Shown: piece after piece, positions 1 through 8,965 of the stretch
Layout of the letters: every line of letters starts with the position of its first letter
Numbering within the stretch: the first letter of the stretch is position 1
Origin: CAWIJJ01 sp963836405
GTDB lineage: Bacteria; Acidobacteriota; Terriglobia; Bryobacterales; Bryobacteraceae
Length of the DNA stretch: 64,000 nt
NCBI GenBank assembly: GCA_963836405.1
Contig: CAWIJL010000005.1
Location: forward strand, 496,001 to 560,000
Reading direction: 5' to 3'
Program-made: the position numbers and the translations under genes
The notes under the pieces: model-generated
Told to the model about the DNA's origin: nothing
The model's input: only the letters and a program-made list of their open reading frames with translations
The model's database searches: none

Positions 1-2
1 AG

Positions 3-2594
3 GGCATGGCGGGCGGGGCGGCGGTGAACGTGAGCATCAAGTCGGGAACGAACGATTTCCACGGCGCGGCCTGGGAGTACCACAACAACAGCGCATTGAA
101 AGCACGGAACTACTTCTACTGCCTGTATTCCTGCACCGGAGATCCCAATCGCGCTCCCAAGGACCTCCAGAATCAGTTCGGCGTCGCCATCGGCGGGCCG
201 ATCCGGAGGAACAAGCTGTTCTTCTTCGCCGATTGGGAGCGCACCACCCGCCGGCGTGCCGTGACGGCGTCGCGCACCGTTCCGACCGCGGCGATGCGCC
301 AGGGCAACTTCAACGGAACGGGCACGACGATCTACGACCCTGGCACCGGCGCCGCGAATGGGACCGGGCGCACGCCATTCCCCAATAACTCCATTCCGAC
401 CAACCAGATGGACCCGGCGTCAACCTACATGCAGAACCTCATCCCGATGCCGAATCAGTCGGTGTTTCCCAATAACTACCTGGCGGTGGGGCGTTACACG
501 GCGCTCCGTGACAACGTTGATTTCAAGGTCAATTACAACCCGACCGTCAAGCTACAGTTGTTCGGCCGCTACAGTTTCTCCCCCTACGAATTCTTCGACC
601 CGCCTTCGCTTGGCGATGCGGGCGGGGATGCCACCGGGGGCGGGCAGCCGGGGCGCGCGCCGGGGCTGATCCAGACGGCGGGCATCGGCGGGACCTACGC
701 CATCTCCCCGACCGTTCTGCTCGATGCCAACGTGGGCTACACGCGCCTGGCGATGAGCGCACAGAATATCGACCTCGGAACGAACTACGGGCTGGATGTC
801 CTCAAAATTCCGGGGACGAATGGTCCGGATTACCTGCAGAGCGGATATCCCCGTTTCACATTCAACACGTTCTCGAACATCGGAAACCCGAACGTGTCGA
901 ACCCGTTTCAGTTCCGCGATCCGCAGTACGTGGCGGTCACCAACCTGGGCGTCGTCAGAGGGGTGCACTCGTTGCGGTTCGGTTTCGAATACAGCAAGTA
1001 CGACATCAATCATTTCCAGCCCCAGGCATCCAACGGACCGCGCGGCGGCTTCAACTTCAACGGCGGCGAGACCACGTTGAACGGCGGCGCTTCCACCACC
1101 GGGTACAACAGTTGGGCCGATTTCCTGCTGGGCCTGCCCTACACAATGGGGAAGGACGTGCAGTATCTGAACCCGGCTACGGTGCGCATGCCCTCGTTCG
1201 CGCTGTACGCGCGCGACAGTTGGCAGGTGAGCCGCAAACTGACGGTGAACTACGGGATCCGCTACGAGTTCTACCCGCCTCCGCGCCGCGATCATTGGGC
1301 GGGAGAACGCTACGATCCGAATACCGACCTTGTCTCCCGCGGCGGATACGATGTCGGCAAGGGCCAGCTTGCGCCGCGCCTCGGCATCGCGTACCGCATG
1401 AACGACAAAACGGTGGTGCGCGTGGGCGCCGGCATCAGCGTGGACCCGGATTCGTTCCGCTATCTTCGGGACGACTATCCGGCCACCATCTCGACGCAGT
1501 ACTCCGGCGCAACCAGCTTTCAGCCGGCCGGAACGCTGCGCACGGGCATCCCCGCCGTAGTCGGGCCGGACCTGAGCCTCACCACCTTCCCGCTGCCGCT
1601 CGCGGTAGGCACGACCACCTTTCCGCAGGAGTACCACCGCGGCTACGTCGAGAGCTGGAATTTCACCTTGCAGCGCGATGTCGGCGCGGGGCTCAATGTT
1701 CAGGGCGCTTACGTGGGCAGCCGCGGCGTGCGGCAGACGGTGAATCAGAACATCAATGCCGGCGGTCCGGGCGGCGGAAACAGCGGGAGGGCCCTCTATC
1801 CCAAGTTCGGGCGCATTTCCAACATCACCTATCACACGCCGTTCGACACCACCGAATATGACGGGCTCCAGATTCAGGCGACGCGGCGCGTAGGCTCGTC
1901 GATGCTGGGAGTTTCGTATACCTTCTCGAAATCGATCTCCTGGGGTGACGACACGGATTCGGGCCTGACCTGGAACTGGGTTCCGATGCTCTATCGGAAC
2001 CGGGCCGTCGCCGGCTTTGACCGGACCCATAACCTTCAGTTCTACGGCAATGTCGAGTTGCCGTTCGGCGCGAGGCATCAGTTTGCCAACCACGGAATCG
2101 CGGCCGTAATCGCCGGCGGATGGCAGGTGAACTGGATCCTGAGCCGGATGAGCGGCACGCCGTTCAACGTGGCCAGTTCGGGCACATCGGTGAACGCGCC
2201 CGCAAACACGCAGACGGCCGATCAGATCAAGGCCGACGTTCAGATCCTCGGCGGCCATGGAGTGGGTCAGCCCTACTTCGATCCACTGGCCTTCAAGTCG
2301 GTCACGGACGTGCGGTTCGGCAGCACCGGCCGCAATATCCTCCGCGGACCCGGCGTGTTCAACGTGGACGGCAGCCTGTTCCGCAACTTTCAAATGACGG
2401 AACGGTTCAGGCTACAGGTCCGGATGGAGATGTTCGGGGTGACGAATACGCCTCAGTTCTCAAATCCCGGCGCCATTGTATCGAACATGTCTTTGAATCA
2501 GGATGGCACGGTGCGGGCGCTGGGCGGATACACCGAGACTACAGGCGCGAACGGAGAACGGCAGATCCGGTTCGCCGCGAAGTTCTCCTTCTAG
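3..2594 (+). CDS. TonB-dependent receptor, Oar-like (5' truncated by window edge)
   Basis: Outer-membrane beta-barrel receptor of the large Oar-like, carboxypeptidase-regulatory type that is expanded in Acidobacteriota. The open frame enters from the left edge, so the signal peptide, the Cna_B-like domain and the start of the plug are missing; the visible part is about 860 residues. It opens in the plug-to-barrel region (VNVSIKSGTNDFHG, a typical motif of this group) and continues with many alternating aromatic/polar strands such as SFALYARDSWQVSRKLTVNYG. It ends with an aromatic residue (AAKFSF), as expected for a BAM-inserted barrel. The substrate cannot be told. Family members are thought to import large polymers or act in surface adhesion. 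No partner gene lies directly downstream. Confidence 0.9.
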   Translation, partial: GMAGGAAVNVSIKSGTNDFHGAAWEYHNNSALKARNYFYCLYSCTGDPNRAPKDLQNQFGVAIGGPIRRNKLFFFADWERTTRRRAVTASRTVPTAAMRQGNFNGTGTTIYDPGTGAANGTGRTPFPNNSIPTNQMDPASTYMQNLIPMPNQSVFPNNYLAVGRYTALRDNVDFKVNYNPTVKLQLFGRYSFSPYEFFDPPSLGDAGGDATGGGQPGRAPGLIQTAGIGGTYAISPTVLLDANVGYTRLAMSAQNIDLGTNYGLDVLKIPGTNGPDYLQSGYPRFTFNTFSNIGNPNVSNPFQFRDPQYVAVTNLGVVRGVHSLRFGFEYSKYDINHFQPQASNGPRGGFNFNGGETTLNGGASTTGYNSWADFLLGLPYTMGKDVQYLNPATVRMPSFALYARDSWQVSRKLTVNYGIRYEFYPPPRRDHWAGERYDPNTDLVSRGGYDVGKGQLAPRLGIAYRMNDKTVVRVGAGISVDPDSFRYLRDDYPATISTQYSGATSFQPAGTLRTGIPAVVGPDLSLTTFPLPLAVGTTTFPQEYHRGYVESWNFTLQRDVGAGLNVQGAYVGSRGVRQTVNQNINAGGPGGGNSGRALYPKFGRISNITYHTPFDTTEYDGLQIQATRRVGSSMLGVSYTFSKSISWGDDTDSGLTWNWVPMLYRNRAVAGFDRTHNLQFYGNVELPFGARHQFANHGIAAVIAGGWQVNWILSRMSGTPFNVASSGTSVNAPANTQTADQIKADVQILGGHGVGQPYFDPLAFKSVTDVRFGSTGRNILRGPGVFNVDGSLFRNFQMTERFRLQVRMEMFGVTNTPQFSNPGAIVSNMSLNQDGTVRALGGYTETTGANGERQIRFAAKFSF

Positions 2595-2678
2595 TTTTGT
2601 GCGCATTCGGACAGGATGCGGTGTAATGCCCGGCCGCGGGCGGTACACTATCCAGACGAAACGCACTCGGAGGGAAAC

Positions 2679-3068
2679 ATGATGAACCTGATGACCGCGA
2701 CGCCCGCACAGGTAAAACTGCAAACGGATCCTTACCTTGAAAAGCTTTCGCCGGCGCAACGCCAGTGGGCCGAAGGGATCGCCCGGAAACTCGCCGCGTC
2801 CAGCGCGCCGTTCAATCTCAGCAACATCCGCTCGGAAGCGGGCAACGTGCCGGGTCCATTGCCGAGCGGCCAACCGCAGGAACTGGTGGTGATCGCTATC
2901 ATCGCCATTCTGATCGGCCTGCTGCTGCCGGCGGTGCAGAAGGTCCGCCTGGGGACCCAACAAACGGCCGCGGACCCGCGATACAGGCAACTGACGGAAA
3001 TGCTGTCCAGCGTGCTCCAAAAGATGAATGACACGCAGCAGGCGATCGTCAACAAGATGCGCGCCTAG
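2679..3068 (+). CDS. Small protein with internal pseudopilin-like helix
   Basis: A 129-residue protein. The ATG is chosen because GGAGGG lies 5-10 bases upstream and a second ATG follows at once. Residues 1-63 are polar. Residues 68-90 form a hydrophobic helix with ELVVIAIIAILIGLLLP followed by AVQKVR, which is essentially the signature of DUF1559-type pseudopilins. In those proteins it sits at the extreme N-terminus behind G-FTLIE. Here the equivalent context is G64-QPQE and the helix is internal. The C-terminal 35 residues are polar and helical. The helix could be a membrane anchor or a pseudopilin-like assembly helix. Function unknown; it follows the TonB receptor by 84 bases and may share its transcript. 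Confidence 0.7.
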   Translation: MMNLMTATPAQVKLQTDPYLEKLSPAQRQWAEGIARKLAASSAPFNLSNIRSEAGNVPGPLPSGQPQELVVIAIIAILIGLLLPAVQKVRLGTQQTAADPRYRQLTEMLSSVLQKMNDTQQAIVNKMRA

Positions 3069-3071
3069 CGG

Positions 3072-4274
3072 CTACTCATACCGCAGCGCTTCGGTGGGGT
3101 TGAGGCGTGCGGCTCGATTTGCCGGAAGAATACCGAACACCAGTCCCACCGCGCACGAGACTCCGAAGGCGACCACGACGGCCACCGGGGATATCGGAAT
3201 GCGGATATCGGCGAACAGTTGCACGCTCAGCGGAATGGAAACGCCCACCAGAATTCCGAGGAGTCCGCCGGTCAGGCTGATCAGGATCGCCTCGGTCAGG
3301 AACTGAAGGAGCACCGTTCGCGCGGACGCCCCGACGGCCAGCCGCACGCCGATCTCGCGCGTCCGCTCCGTCACCGTCACCAGCATGATGTTCATGATGC
3401 CGATGCCTGAAATCACCAGCGTGATGGCAGAAACCAGCACCAGCACCAGCGAAAGAATCAGCGAGATGTTCTTGGCCGCGTTCAGGATGGCGGTCAGAGT
3501 TTCCACCCGGTAGCTGGCCCCGGCTCGGTGGCGCGCGCTCAGGATGTCCTTTACGCGCGAGGCCACTCGCTCCACTTCGAGCGGCGAACGAACCTGCACG
3601 TACATCGGGTCGATACGCTCCACAGGCGTGAAGTAGCGGAGCACGGTGATAGGGATCAGGATCGTGTCGCGCTCCACTTCGGACTGGCCGAACGTCTCCA
3701 CTTTTTCGCGAAACGTGCCGATGACGGTGAACTGGAGTCCGTAGAGGCGGATGACCTGGTTCAGCGCCGCGGCCCGGCCGCCGAACATCTTCTGCGCCAG
3801 TAGATCGGTAAGCAGGGCCACGTGGTGCCGCAGCGTGATGTCCCCCTGGTCCAGAAAGCGGCCCGATCCGGTGATGATGTTGCGCACCGGCTGATAGTGC
3901 TCGTCGGTGCCGATGACCTTCACGTCCTGCTCTTTGCCGGCGATCAGAATCCGGTCGAAGTTGGACATCACGCCGGTCGCGGCCACGATGTCCGAACTCA
4001 GTTCGCGACGCACCGCTTCCACGTCCGCCATCTTGACGTAGTCCGCCGCGGCGGCGGCGGAGTCCGGTCCGGCAGAGACGTAGTAAGCGAAGATGATGTT
4101 GGAGCCGATTCCTTGCACCTGCTCCAAAATGTAATCCCGCGACGTGAGCGAAATGGTGACCACCAGGATCACCGAGGCGGTGCCAATCACCATGCCGAGG
4201 CCCGTCAGCATCGACCGGACAGGGTTAGCCGTCAGGGCTTGGGCGCTGAAACGGAGCGATTCGGCAAGGAACAC
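3072..4274 (-). CDS. MacB-type ABC transporter permease (FtsX family)
   Basis: A 400-residue inner-membrane permease. The N-terminal TM (MLTGLGMVIGTASVILVV) is followed by a MacB_PCD periplasmic domain at about residues 45-250. Three clustered C-terminal TM helices follow, including the FtsX-like MNIMLVTVTERTREIGVRLAVG. Such permeases work as mechanotransmission exporters of peptides, lipoproteins or antibiotics with a separate ATPase and a membrane-fusion protein. Neither is encoded here, and no ATPase domain is fused. It starts 3 bases after the stop of the TPR gene at 4278-5123, so the two are co-transcribed. The 3' end faces the small gene ending at 3068. Substrate unknown. Confidence 0.88.
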   Translation of the reverse strand: MFLAESLRFSAQALTANPVRSMLTGLGMVIGTASVILVVTISLTSRDYILEQVQGIGSNIIFAYYVSAGPDSAAAAADYVKMADVEAVRRELSSDIVAATGVMSNFDRILIAGKEQDVKVIGTDEHYQPVRNIITGSGRFLDQGDITLRHHVALLTDLLAQKMFGGRAAALNQVIRLYGLQFTVIGTFREKVETFGQSEVERDTILIPITVLRYFTPVERIDPMYVQVRSPLEVERVASRVKDILSARHRAGASYRVETLTAILNAAKNISLILSLVLVLVSAITLVISGIGIMNIMLVTVTERTREIGVRLAVGASARTVLLQFLTEAILISLTGGLLGILVGVSIPLSVQLFADIRIPISPVAVVVAFGVSCAVGLVFGILPANRAARLNPTEALRYE

Positions 4275-4277
4275 GCG

Positions 4278-5123
4278 TTAGCCGCCCTGTGCCTGGCGCA
4301 GAAGCTTCTCGGCGGCAGACCGGGGCGGGTCGTCGGGAGTCAACGTAGAACTCAAGTATCGCTTGAGCAATTCGCGTGCAGTTTCCAGATTTGTATGCTG
4401 TTGTATGTAGAAATCGGCCTTGATAAACAGCAGGCGGGGTGCGTCGGGAGCGATTTTTTCGGCCTTGGCTATGCTTTGCCCGGCTTCCTGGTAACGGCCC
4501 CGCTTCATGAAGAAGCGCGCCAGGTCGAAAATGCGACCCACCTGCTGCGGCGACGCTTCGACCGCCCGGCGGAGGTGTTCCTCGGCGGTCGAAAACTCCT
4601 TGCGGTCCTCGTCGAGTTTGGCCTGCGCCCAGTACCCCTCGGCGGGGTCGATTTGCGCCATCCTGGACGCCAGCGCCTGAGCCTTGTCGAAGCCGCCTCC
4701 CAGGAAGCCGGGCGCCTCGAGGTAATACTCGAACAAGTCGCTCATTGCCTCCAGGTTGCGGGGGCCGAGTTGAACCGCTTTCTCGAAATTCTGGCGCGCC
4801 TTCGACGCATGTCCGGGAGCGGTCAGGACGCTGGAGGTTTCGGCCCGGCGTCCCCAGGCGCGGCCGAGCCAAAGGTAAGCATCGGAACTCGCCGGAGCGC
4901 CCGCCACGGCTTTCTGAAGAACCTCGGTGGCCTTCTTGTACTCGCCCAGCATGTAGAGATTCCTGCCGATCCACAGGTTCACTTCCGGAGTCTTTTCATG
5001 GACCGCCTCCAGGATTTTTAGACTGCCGTCGAAATCGGTGCGGTTGTAGAGCTTTCGCGCCTGATCGAGATCGGCCCCAGCAGCCACCAGTAATGTCGTA
5101 AAAAAAATCAGCGCGTATTTCAC
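4278..5123 (-). CDS. TPR-repeat secreted or periplasmic protein
   Basis: A 281-residue protein starting at GTG, with GGGGAG six bases upstream. The first ~17 residues (MKYALIFFTTLLVAAGA) form a signal peptide. The rest is a solenoid of TPR-like helix pairs, with repeats such as ARKLYNRTDFDGSLKILEAVHEK and a repeated 'YLWLGRAWGRRAE' style. It is first in a two-gene operon with the MacB-type permease, which begins 3 bases after its stop. It may act as a periplasmic scaffold for that permease, which is inferred from position only. Its promoter should lie in 5124-5416. Confidence 0.75.
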   Translation of the reverse strand: MKYALIFFTTLLVAAGADLDQARKLYNRTDFDGSLKILEAVHEKTPEVNLWIGRNLYMLGEYKKATEVLQKAVAGAPASSDAYLWLGRAWGRRAETSSVLTAPGHASKARQNFEKAVQLGPRNLEAMSDLFEYYLEAPGFLGGGFDKAQALASRMAQIDPAEGYWAQAKLDEDRKEFSTAEEHLRRAVEASPQQVGRIFDLARFFMKRGRYQEAGQSIAKAEKIAPDAPRLLFIKADFYIQQHTNLETARELLKRYLSSTLTPDDPPRSAAEKLLRQAQGG

Positions 5124-5195
5124 GCCGGACTCCCCAACTACTTCAGTACTTTCATCTTACCTGCTTCATAGATGAGTACGTGCGCCAACAGGATT

Positions 5196-5227
5196 CGGTT
5201 TTGAAAACCGCGGGGGCGCTTCCCCCG
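5196..5227. promoter_or_regulatory. Palindrome plus GC hairpin in divergent intergenic region
   Basis: The 293 bases between the leftward TPR gene and the rightward PEP-CTERM gene contain no convincing gene. At 5196-5210 there is a perfect palindrome, CGGTTTTGAAAACCG (7-base arms, one central base). It is followed directly by a hairpin CGGGGG-CGCTT-CCCCCG at 5211-5227. The palindrome looks like a dimeric repressor site or a small structured element serving one of the divergent genes. The regulator is unknown. Confidence 0.35.
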
Positions 5228-5416
5228 GCTTCAGCTTGACGCCATCCGTGTAGTACCGGATGGGAAACGGGGGAGTACGATTCGCCCGTATTGGGACTGT
5301 ACTTAGCGGTCGCCGCGTCCAAATGTGCGGAAGACCACGAACACCCCTTTGTACTTGCCGTCAGATCGGTCTATCATCAAACGCTCCGTAAACCGCGGGG
5401 CAACAAAAACACTTCC

Positions 5417-6088
5417 ATGACTCACTATTTGAGACTGTTACTGCTCCTTACCTGCTTGCCGGTCCTGCTCCTCGGCAGCACGGTGACATTTGTGAGTGGT
5501 GGCGACCCGACGGGCCTGACGCAATGGAACAGCGTGAACGGTCCCGGAGTGCCGAACGTGACGATTGCGCCGGAACAGGCGTGGCAGCCGTCAATTGGCG
5601 GCGCACAGTGGGTCTCGTTTACCAACTCCGGTGTTGGAGGTGTCGTGGTGCAGAACGCGGGCACTTTCGGCGCGCTCGATCCCGTTCCAACGGCCAGTTT
5701 CTTCATCTCCTTCGCCTTGCCGAACGCGGTCAACGCCGGCGGACTGACGGTGTGGGCCGATGACACCGCCGCCGTGTATCTCGTGGACAATCCGCCACCA
5801 CCGGTGTCGCTATTCGCCGCCAATACCGGCGCCACCGTGAACCACTGCGCGCCTGGTCCGATCAGTTGCGAACCGGTCAACGGCGGCTTCGTGGATCTGT
5901 CCGGCCTCTCGTCGGGTACCCACACCCTGCGCATCGACGTCTGGCAATTGGGTGGGCAGAGCTTCGGAGTCCTGTACACGGGCAGCATCGAGTCCGTCCC
6001 GGAACCGGGAACACTGGCCTTTTTCCTCGCCGGATTTGGCTCACTGGGCCTCTATAGAAGATTCAGGAAAGTTCCAATCAACCGCTGA
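5417..6088 (+). CDS. PEP-CTERM sorting domain protein
   Basis: A 223-residue secreted protein. The ATG at 5417 is preferred over an upstream in-frame codon at 5291 because it directly precedes a clean signal peptide (MTHYLRLLLLLTCLPVLLLG). The body is a beta-rich domain of about 170 residues with an N-terminal 'FVSGGDPTGLTQWNSV' segment. The end is a canonical PEP-CTERM signal: VPEPGT, a hydrophobic helix (LAFFLAGFGSLGLY) and a basic tail (RRFRK). Such proteins are processed by an exosortase/EpsH system and linked to exopolysaccharide or the cell surface. No exosortase is encoded in this window. Confidence 0.88.
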   Translation: MTHYLRLLLLLTCLPVLLLGSTVTFVSGGDPTGLTQWNSVNGPGVPNVTIAPEQAWQPSIGGAQWVSFTNSGVGGVVVQNAGTFGALDPVPTASFFISFALPNAVNAGGLTVWADDTAAVYLVDNPPPPVSLFAANTGATVNHCAPGPISCEPVNGGFVDLSGLSSGTHTLRIDVWQLGGQSFGVLYTGSIESVPEPGTLAFFLAGFGSLGLYRRFRKVPINR

Positions 6089-6202
6089 CGTTTCGTCACC
6101 ATACTCCGGCAGTTCCAACCCACGCGGTTGGGGTGCCAGCAGCCCCTCCGAAACCGGCCGTCCGGCCTTGTTCGCTCCAGGTCTTGTATGCTGATAGTTC
6201 AC

Positions 6203-7088
6203 ATGAATCGGCTCCAGCTCGTCGCGCCCTGCGCCCTGCTCTGCCTTCTGTCGGCCTGCGGCCGCTTCAATGCGCATGCTGGCGATGCGGTGGCGCCCCA
6301 ACGCATTGTCTGCATTGGCCAAGCCTACAGTGAGATGATCTATGCGCTGGGCGCGCAGGCGAATCTGGTTTGGCGTCGATTACTCGAGCACCTATCCTCC
6401 GCAGATCAAGCAGCTTCCCACGGTCGGATATCACCGCGCCCTCAGCGCCGAAGGCATTCTCTCGCTGCATCCCACCCTCATCGTTCACGACAACAACATC
6501 GGCCCCGATAACGTCGTTCGCCAACTCGAGGCCCTCCACGTCCCCATGAAGACCTTTCAGGCGAAAAACGATTCGGTCGCGGGGACGCAGGCGCTGCTCC
6601 GCGAAATTGGCGCTTTCTTCCATCGGGAGAAGCGGGCCGGCGAACTGTGCGCTCAGATGGACCGCGAAATGGCGGCCGCCGCGGCCGCAGTGAAAAACTA
6701 TCACACCACCCCGCGGGTCGCCGTCATTCATTTCGGACGCGCCTCGAATGTCTACCTCCTCGTCGGCAACGGCGGCGGGGGAGATGCGAGCACCGCGGGC
6801 AAGATGGTGGAACTGGCCGGCGGGCAGATGGCGATCCAGCAGAGCGGGATGCAGCGGATGGCCTCGCCCGAGATCCTCGCCAAGAGCAATCCCGAGATTA
6901 TCCTCGTGACCGAATACGGCTTCGACCGTGTGGGGTCTGTGGAACAGGCAAAGACGCTGCCGGGGGTCGCCCAAACCGATGCCGCCAGACACAACCGGAT
7001 CTATCGCGTGCCCGAACATGAGCTGATGTACTTCGGTCCGCAGACTGGAGAGAGCATCATCGAACTGGCGAAGCTCATCCATCAATGA
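6203..7088 (+). pseudogene. hmuT: Haem/iron ABC transporter substrate-binding lipoprotein, frameshifted
   Basis: Periplasmic-binding protein of the haem/B12/Fe-siderophore class. ATG 6203 gives a lipoprotein signal (MNRLQLVAPCALLCLLSACG) with lipobox LSAC. The protein begins PQRIVCIGQAYSEMIYALGA in one frame. It continues in the +1 frame as GVDYSSTYPPQIKQLPTVGY to the end (ESIIELAKLIHQ). Removing one T from the TTT at 6369-6371 joins the two frames seamlessly, giving NLV-GVDYSS. The stop overlaps the permease start (ATGA at 7085-7088), so hmuT, hmuU and hmuV form one operon. The HmuT assignment rests on the HmuV-like ATPase downstream; cobalamin or another chelate is possible. Confidence 0.75.
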
Positions 7089-8117
7089 AGGCGCGCTGGT
7101 CGGATCGCTGGTGTCTGGCGCTGTTGTTCCTGTTGATGGTCGCGACGGCCATCGCGTCCATCCGTTACGGGGCGATGGACTTCTCCACGCATGAGATGGC
7201 GTCCGCCGCCTGGGGCAAGCTATCGGGCCGGACCGACCTCGGCGCTGGAGCAGAGGATCTTCATCGAGTTGCGCGTCCCGCGCGCCATCCTTTGCCTGCT
7301 GGTGGGGGCGTGCCTCGGGGTCGGCGGCACGCTGATGCAGGCGCTGTTTCGGAATCCAATTGTCGAACCTGGCCTGGTGGGCACTTCGAGCGGCGCGGCT
7401 TTTGGAGCGGCCCTCTTTTACGTATTCGGCGCGCTCCTGAAGGTCAATCTCGGCGGCTGGACTCTGCCTCTCACCGCGTGTGCCGGCGGCGTGCTCTCAA
7501 CGTATGCGGTTTTCGCGCTCGCGCAAACCAGGAACGAAGGCCGCAGCTCCATACTTCGTCTCCTGCTGACGGGGCTGGCAATCAACGCGCTTTTCATGAG
7601 CGGCATCGGGTTTCTGTCCTATGTGGCCCGCGACCCGGCCGCCCGCTCCATCATCTATTGGAATCTCGGCACTCTCTCCGGCGCCGACTGGAATTCGGTG
7701 CTCGCCGTCGGCATGGCTACCATCGCGGGACTCGCGCCGGCAATTGTGCTTGCGAAGCCGCTGAATGCCCTGATGATCGGCGAAGACGAGGCCACCGCGC
7801 TCGGAGTCAACGTCCGGCGGCTGAAGTGGACGGTCCTCACGATCAACGTCCTGATGGTGGCGGTGGCGACGGCATTCACAGGTGTGATCAGCTTCGTCGG
7901 GCTGATCGTCCCTCATATCCTACGGATCGTTCGCGGTCCCGACAATCGATTCCTCATTCTCGGGAGTGCGTTCCTGGGCGGCTAACTTCTGAGCGTCGCC
8001 GATCTCATCGCGCGCGTATCGCTGCGTCCCGCCGAACTGCCGATCGGGATCGTCACTGCGGTCGTCGGCGTGCCCGTGTTCCTTTCTCTGCTTCACAGCC
8101 GGGATTACCTGTCCTGA
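7085..8117 (+). pseudogene. hmuU: FecCD/BtuC-type ABC permease, frameshift plus in-frame stop
   Basis: Inner-membrane permease of the FecCD family with about ten TM helices. It starts at the ATG overlapping the hmuT stop (MKARWSDRWCLALLFLLMV). The frame slips by one base near 7225-7245. It then reads ALEQRIFIELRVPRAILCLL, then GVGGTLMQALFRNPIVEPGLVG, the classical FecCD core, on to VPHILRIVRGPDNRFLILGSAFLGG. A TAA at 7983-7985 interrupts it. In the same frame the expected C-terminus follows intact (LLSVADLIARVSLRPAELPIG) and ends at TGA 8115-8117. Both lesions are therefore point-like and everything else is conserved. hmuV starts 3 bases later. Confidence 0.8.
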
Positions 8118-8120
8118 GTC

Positions 8121-8918
8121 ATGCTGACCGCCACGAATCTCCTGTTCCGAGCGGGGCGCCGCGCGCTGATCGAGCGGGTCTCCGTCAGTTTTGCGCCTGG
8201 ACGTCTGCACCTGATTATCGGCCCCAATGGTGCCGGCAAATCCACGCTTATCCGTCTGCTGGCGCGGCTGCTGCGACCCGCCGAAGGGCATGTCCTCTAT
8301 GACGGCCAGGACATTGCGCACCGGAAGGAGCGCGACCTGGCACTCTGCCGGGCCGTGCTGTCGCAGGCGGTCGAGGTCGCATTCTCTTTACCGGTGCGCG
8401 AGCTGGTCCTGATGGGGCGCTATCCACATTTCACGGCGCGCCCGGGCGCAAGCGACCTTCACGTTTGCGAGGAGGTGATGCGCTTCTTCGATGTGACCGA
8501 TATGGCCGATCGAAGCTACGGTACGCCCAGCGGTGGCGAGAAGCAGCGGGTACAGTTTGCGCGCGTCCTGGCGCAGATCTGGCGCCCGCTCGAGGGCGCC
8601 ACCCGCATCCTCTTCCTGGATGAACCACTGACTTTCCTCGATATTCGCCGCCAGATCGATTTCATGAAGAAAGTACGAGTCTTCGCATCGCAAAAGGATG
8701 TCGTCGTCGTAGGCGTGGTGCACGACTTGAACCTGGCCGCACAGTTTTCCGATCGCCTGCTTCTTCTCCACGAGGGCCGGATCCTTGCCGATGGCAAGAC
8801 GCGGGACGTGCTCACCGAAGAACATCTGGGCGCCGCGTTTGGCGTTTGCCCTGTGCTGCTGACCGATCCCGCCACCGGCAACACGCACCTGGCATTCGAG
8901 GACAGTCGCCGCGCGTGA
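8121..8918 (+). CDS. hmuV: Haem ABC transporter ATP-binding protein
   Basis: A 265-residue ABC ATPase that would power haem (or related chelate) import through the adjacent permease. Walker A is GPNGAGKST at residues 34-42. The Q-loop region is RAVLSQAVEVAFSLPVRELV. The signature is PSGGEKQRVQFARVLAQ, followed by the HmuV-characteristic insert IWRPLEGATRILFLDEPLTF, which contains Walker B. The switch His is in VVGVVHDLNLAAQFS. The IWRP insert separates HmuV from BtuD/FecE and is the basis for the symbol. The gene is intact although the two genes upstream are broken. Confidence 0.88.
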   Translation: MLTATNLLFRAGRRALIERVSVSFAPGRLHLIIGPNGAGKSTLIRLLARLLRPAEGHVLYDGQDIAHRKERDLALCRAVLSQAVEVAFSLPVRELVLMGRYPHFTARPGASDLHVCEEVMRFFDVTDMADRSYGTPSGGEKQRVQFARVLAQIWRPLEGATRILFLDEPLTFLDIRRQIDFMKKVRVFASQKDVVVVGVVHDLNLAAQFSDRLLLLHEGRILADGKTRDVLTEEHLGAAFGVCPVLLTDPATGNTHLAFEDSRRA

Positions 8919-8965
8919 GGCTGGGGTCGGTCTGCATAGGTCCCGTGGTTTGACGCTTCCGCCAG

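Noticed and set aside
552..2393. Long antisense frame opposite the TonB receptor
   Set aside because: Composition follows the sense gene's third-position GC; no protein motif, and the sense barrel is clear.
6089..6202. Possible cobalamin riboswitch upstream of the ABC importer
   Set aside because: The 114-base leader has only a small CCAACC-CACGC-GGTTGG hairpin and lacks B12-box elements.
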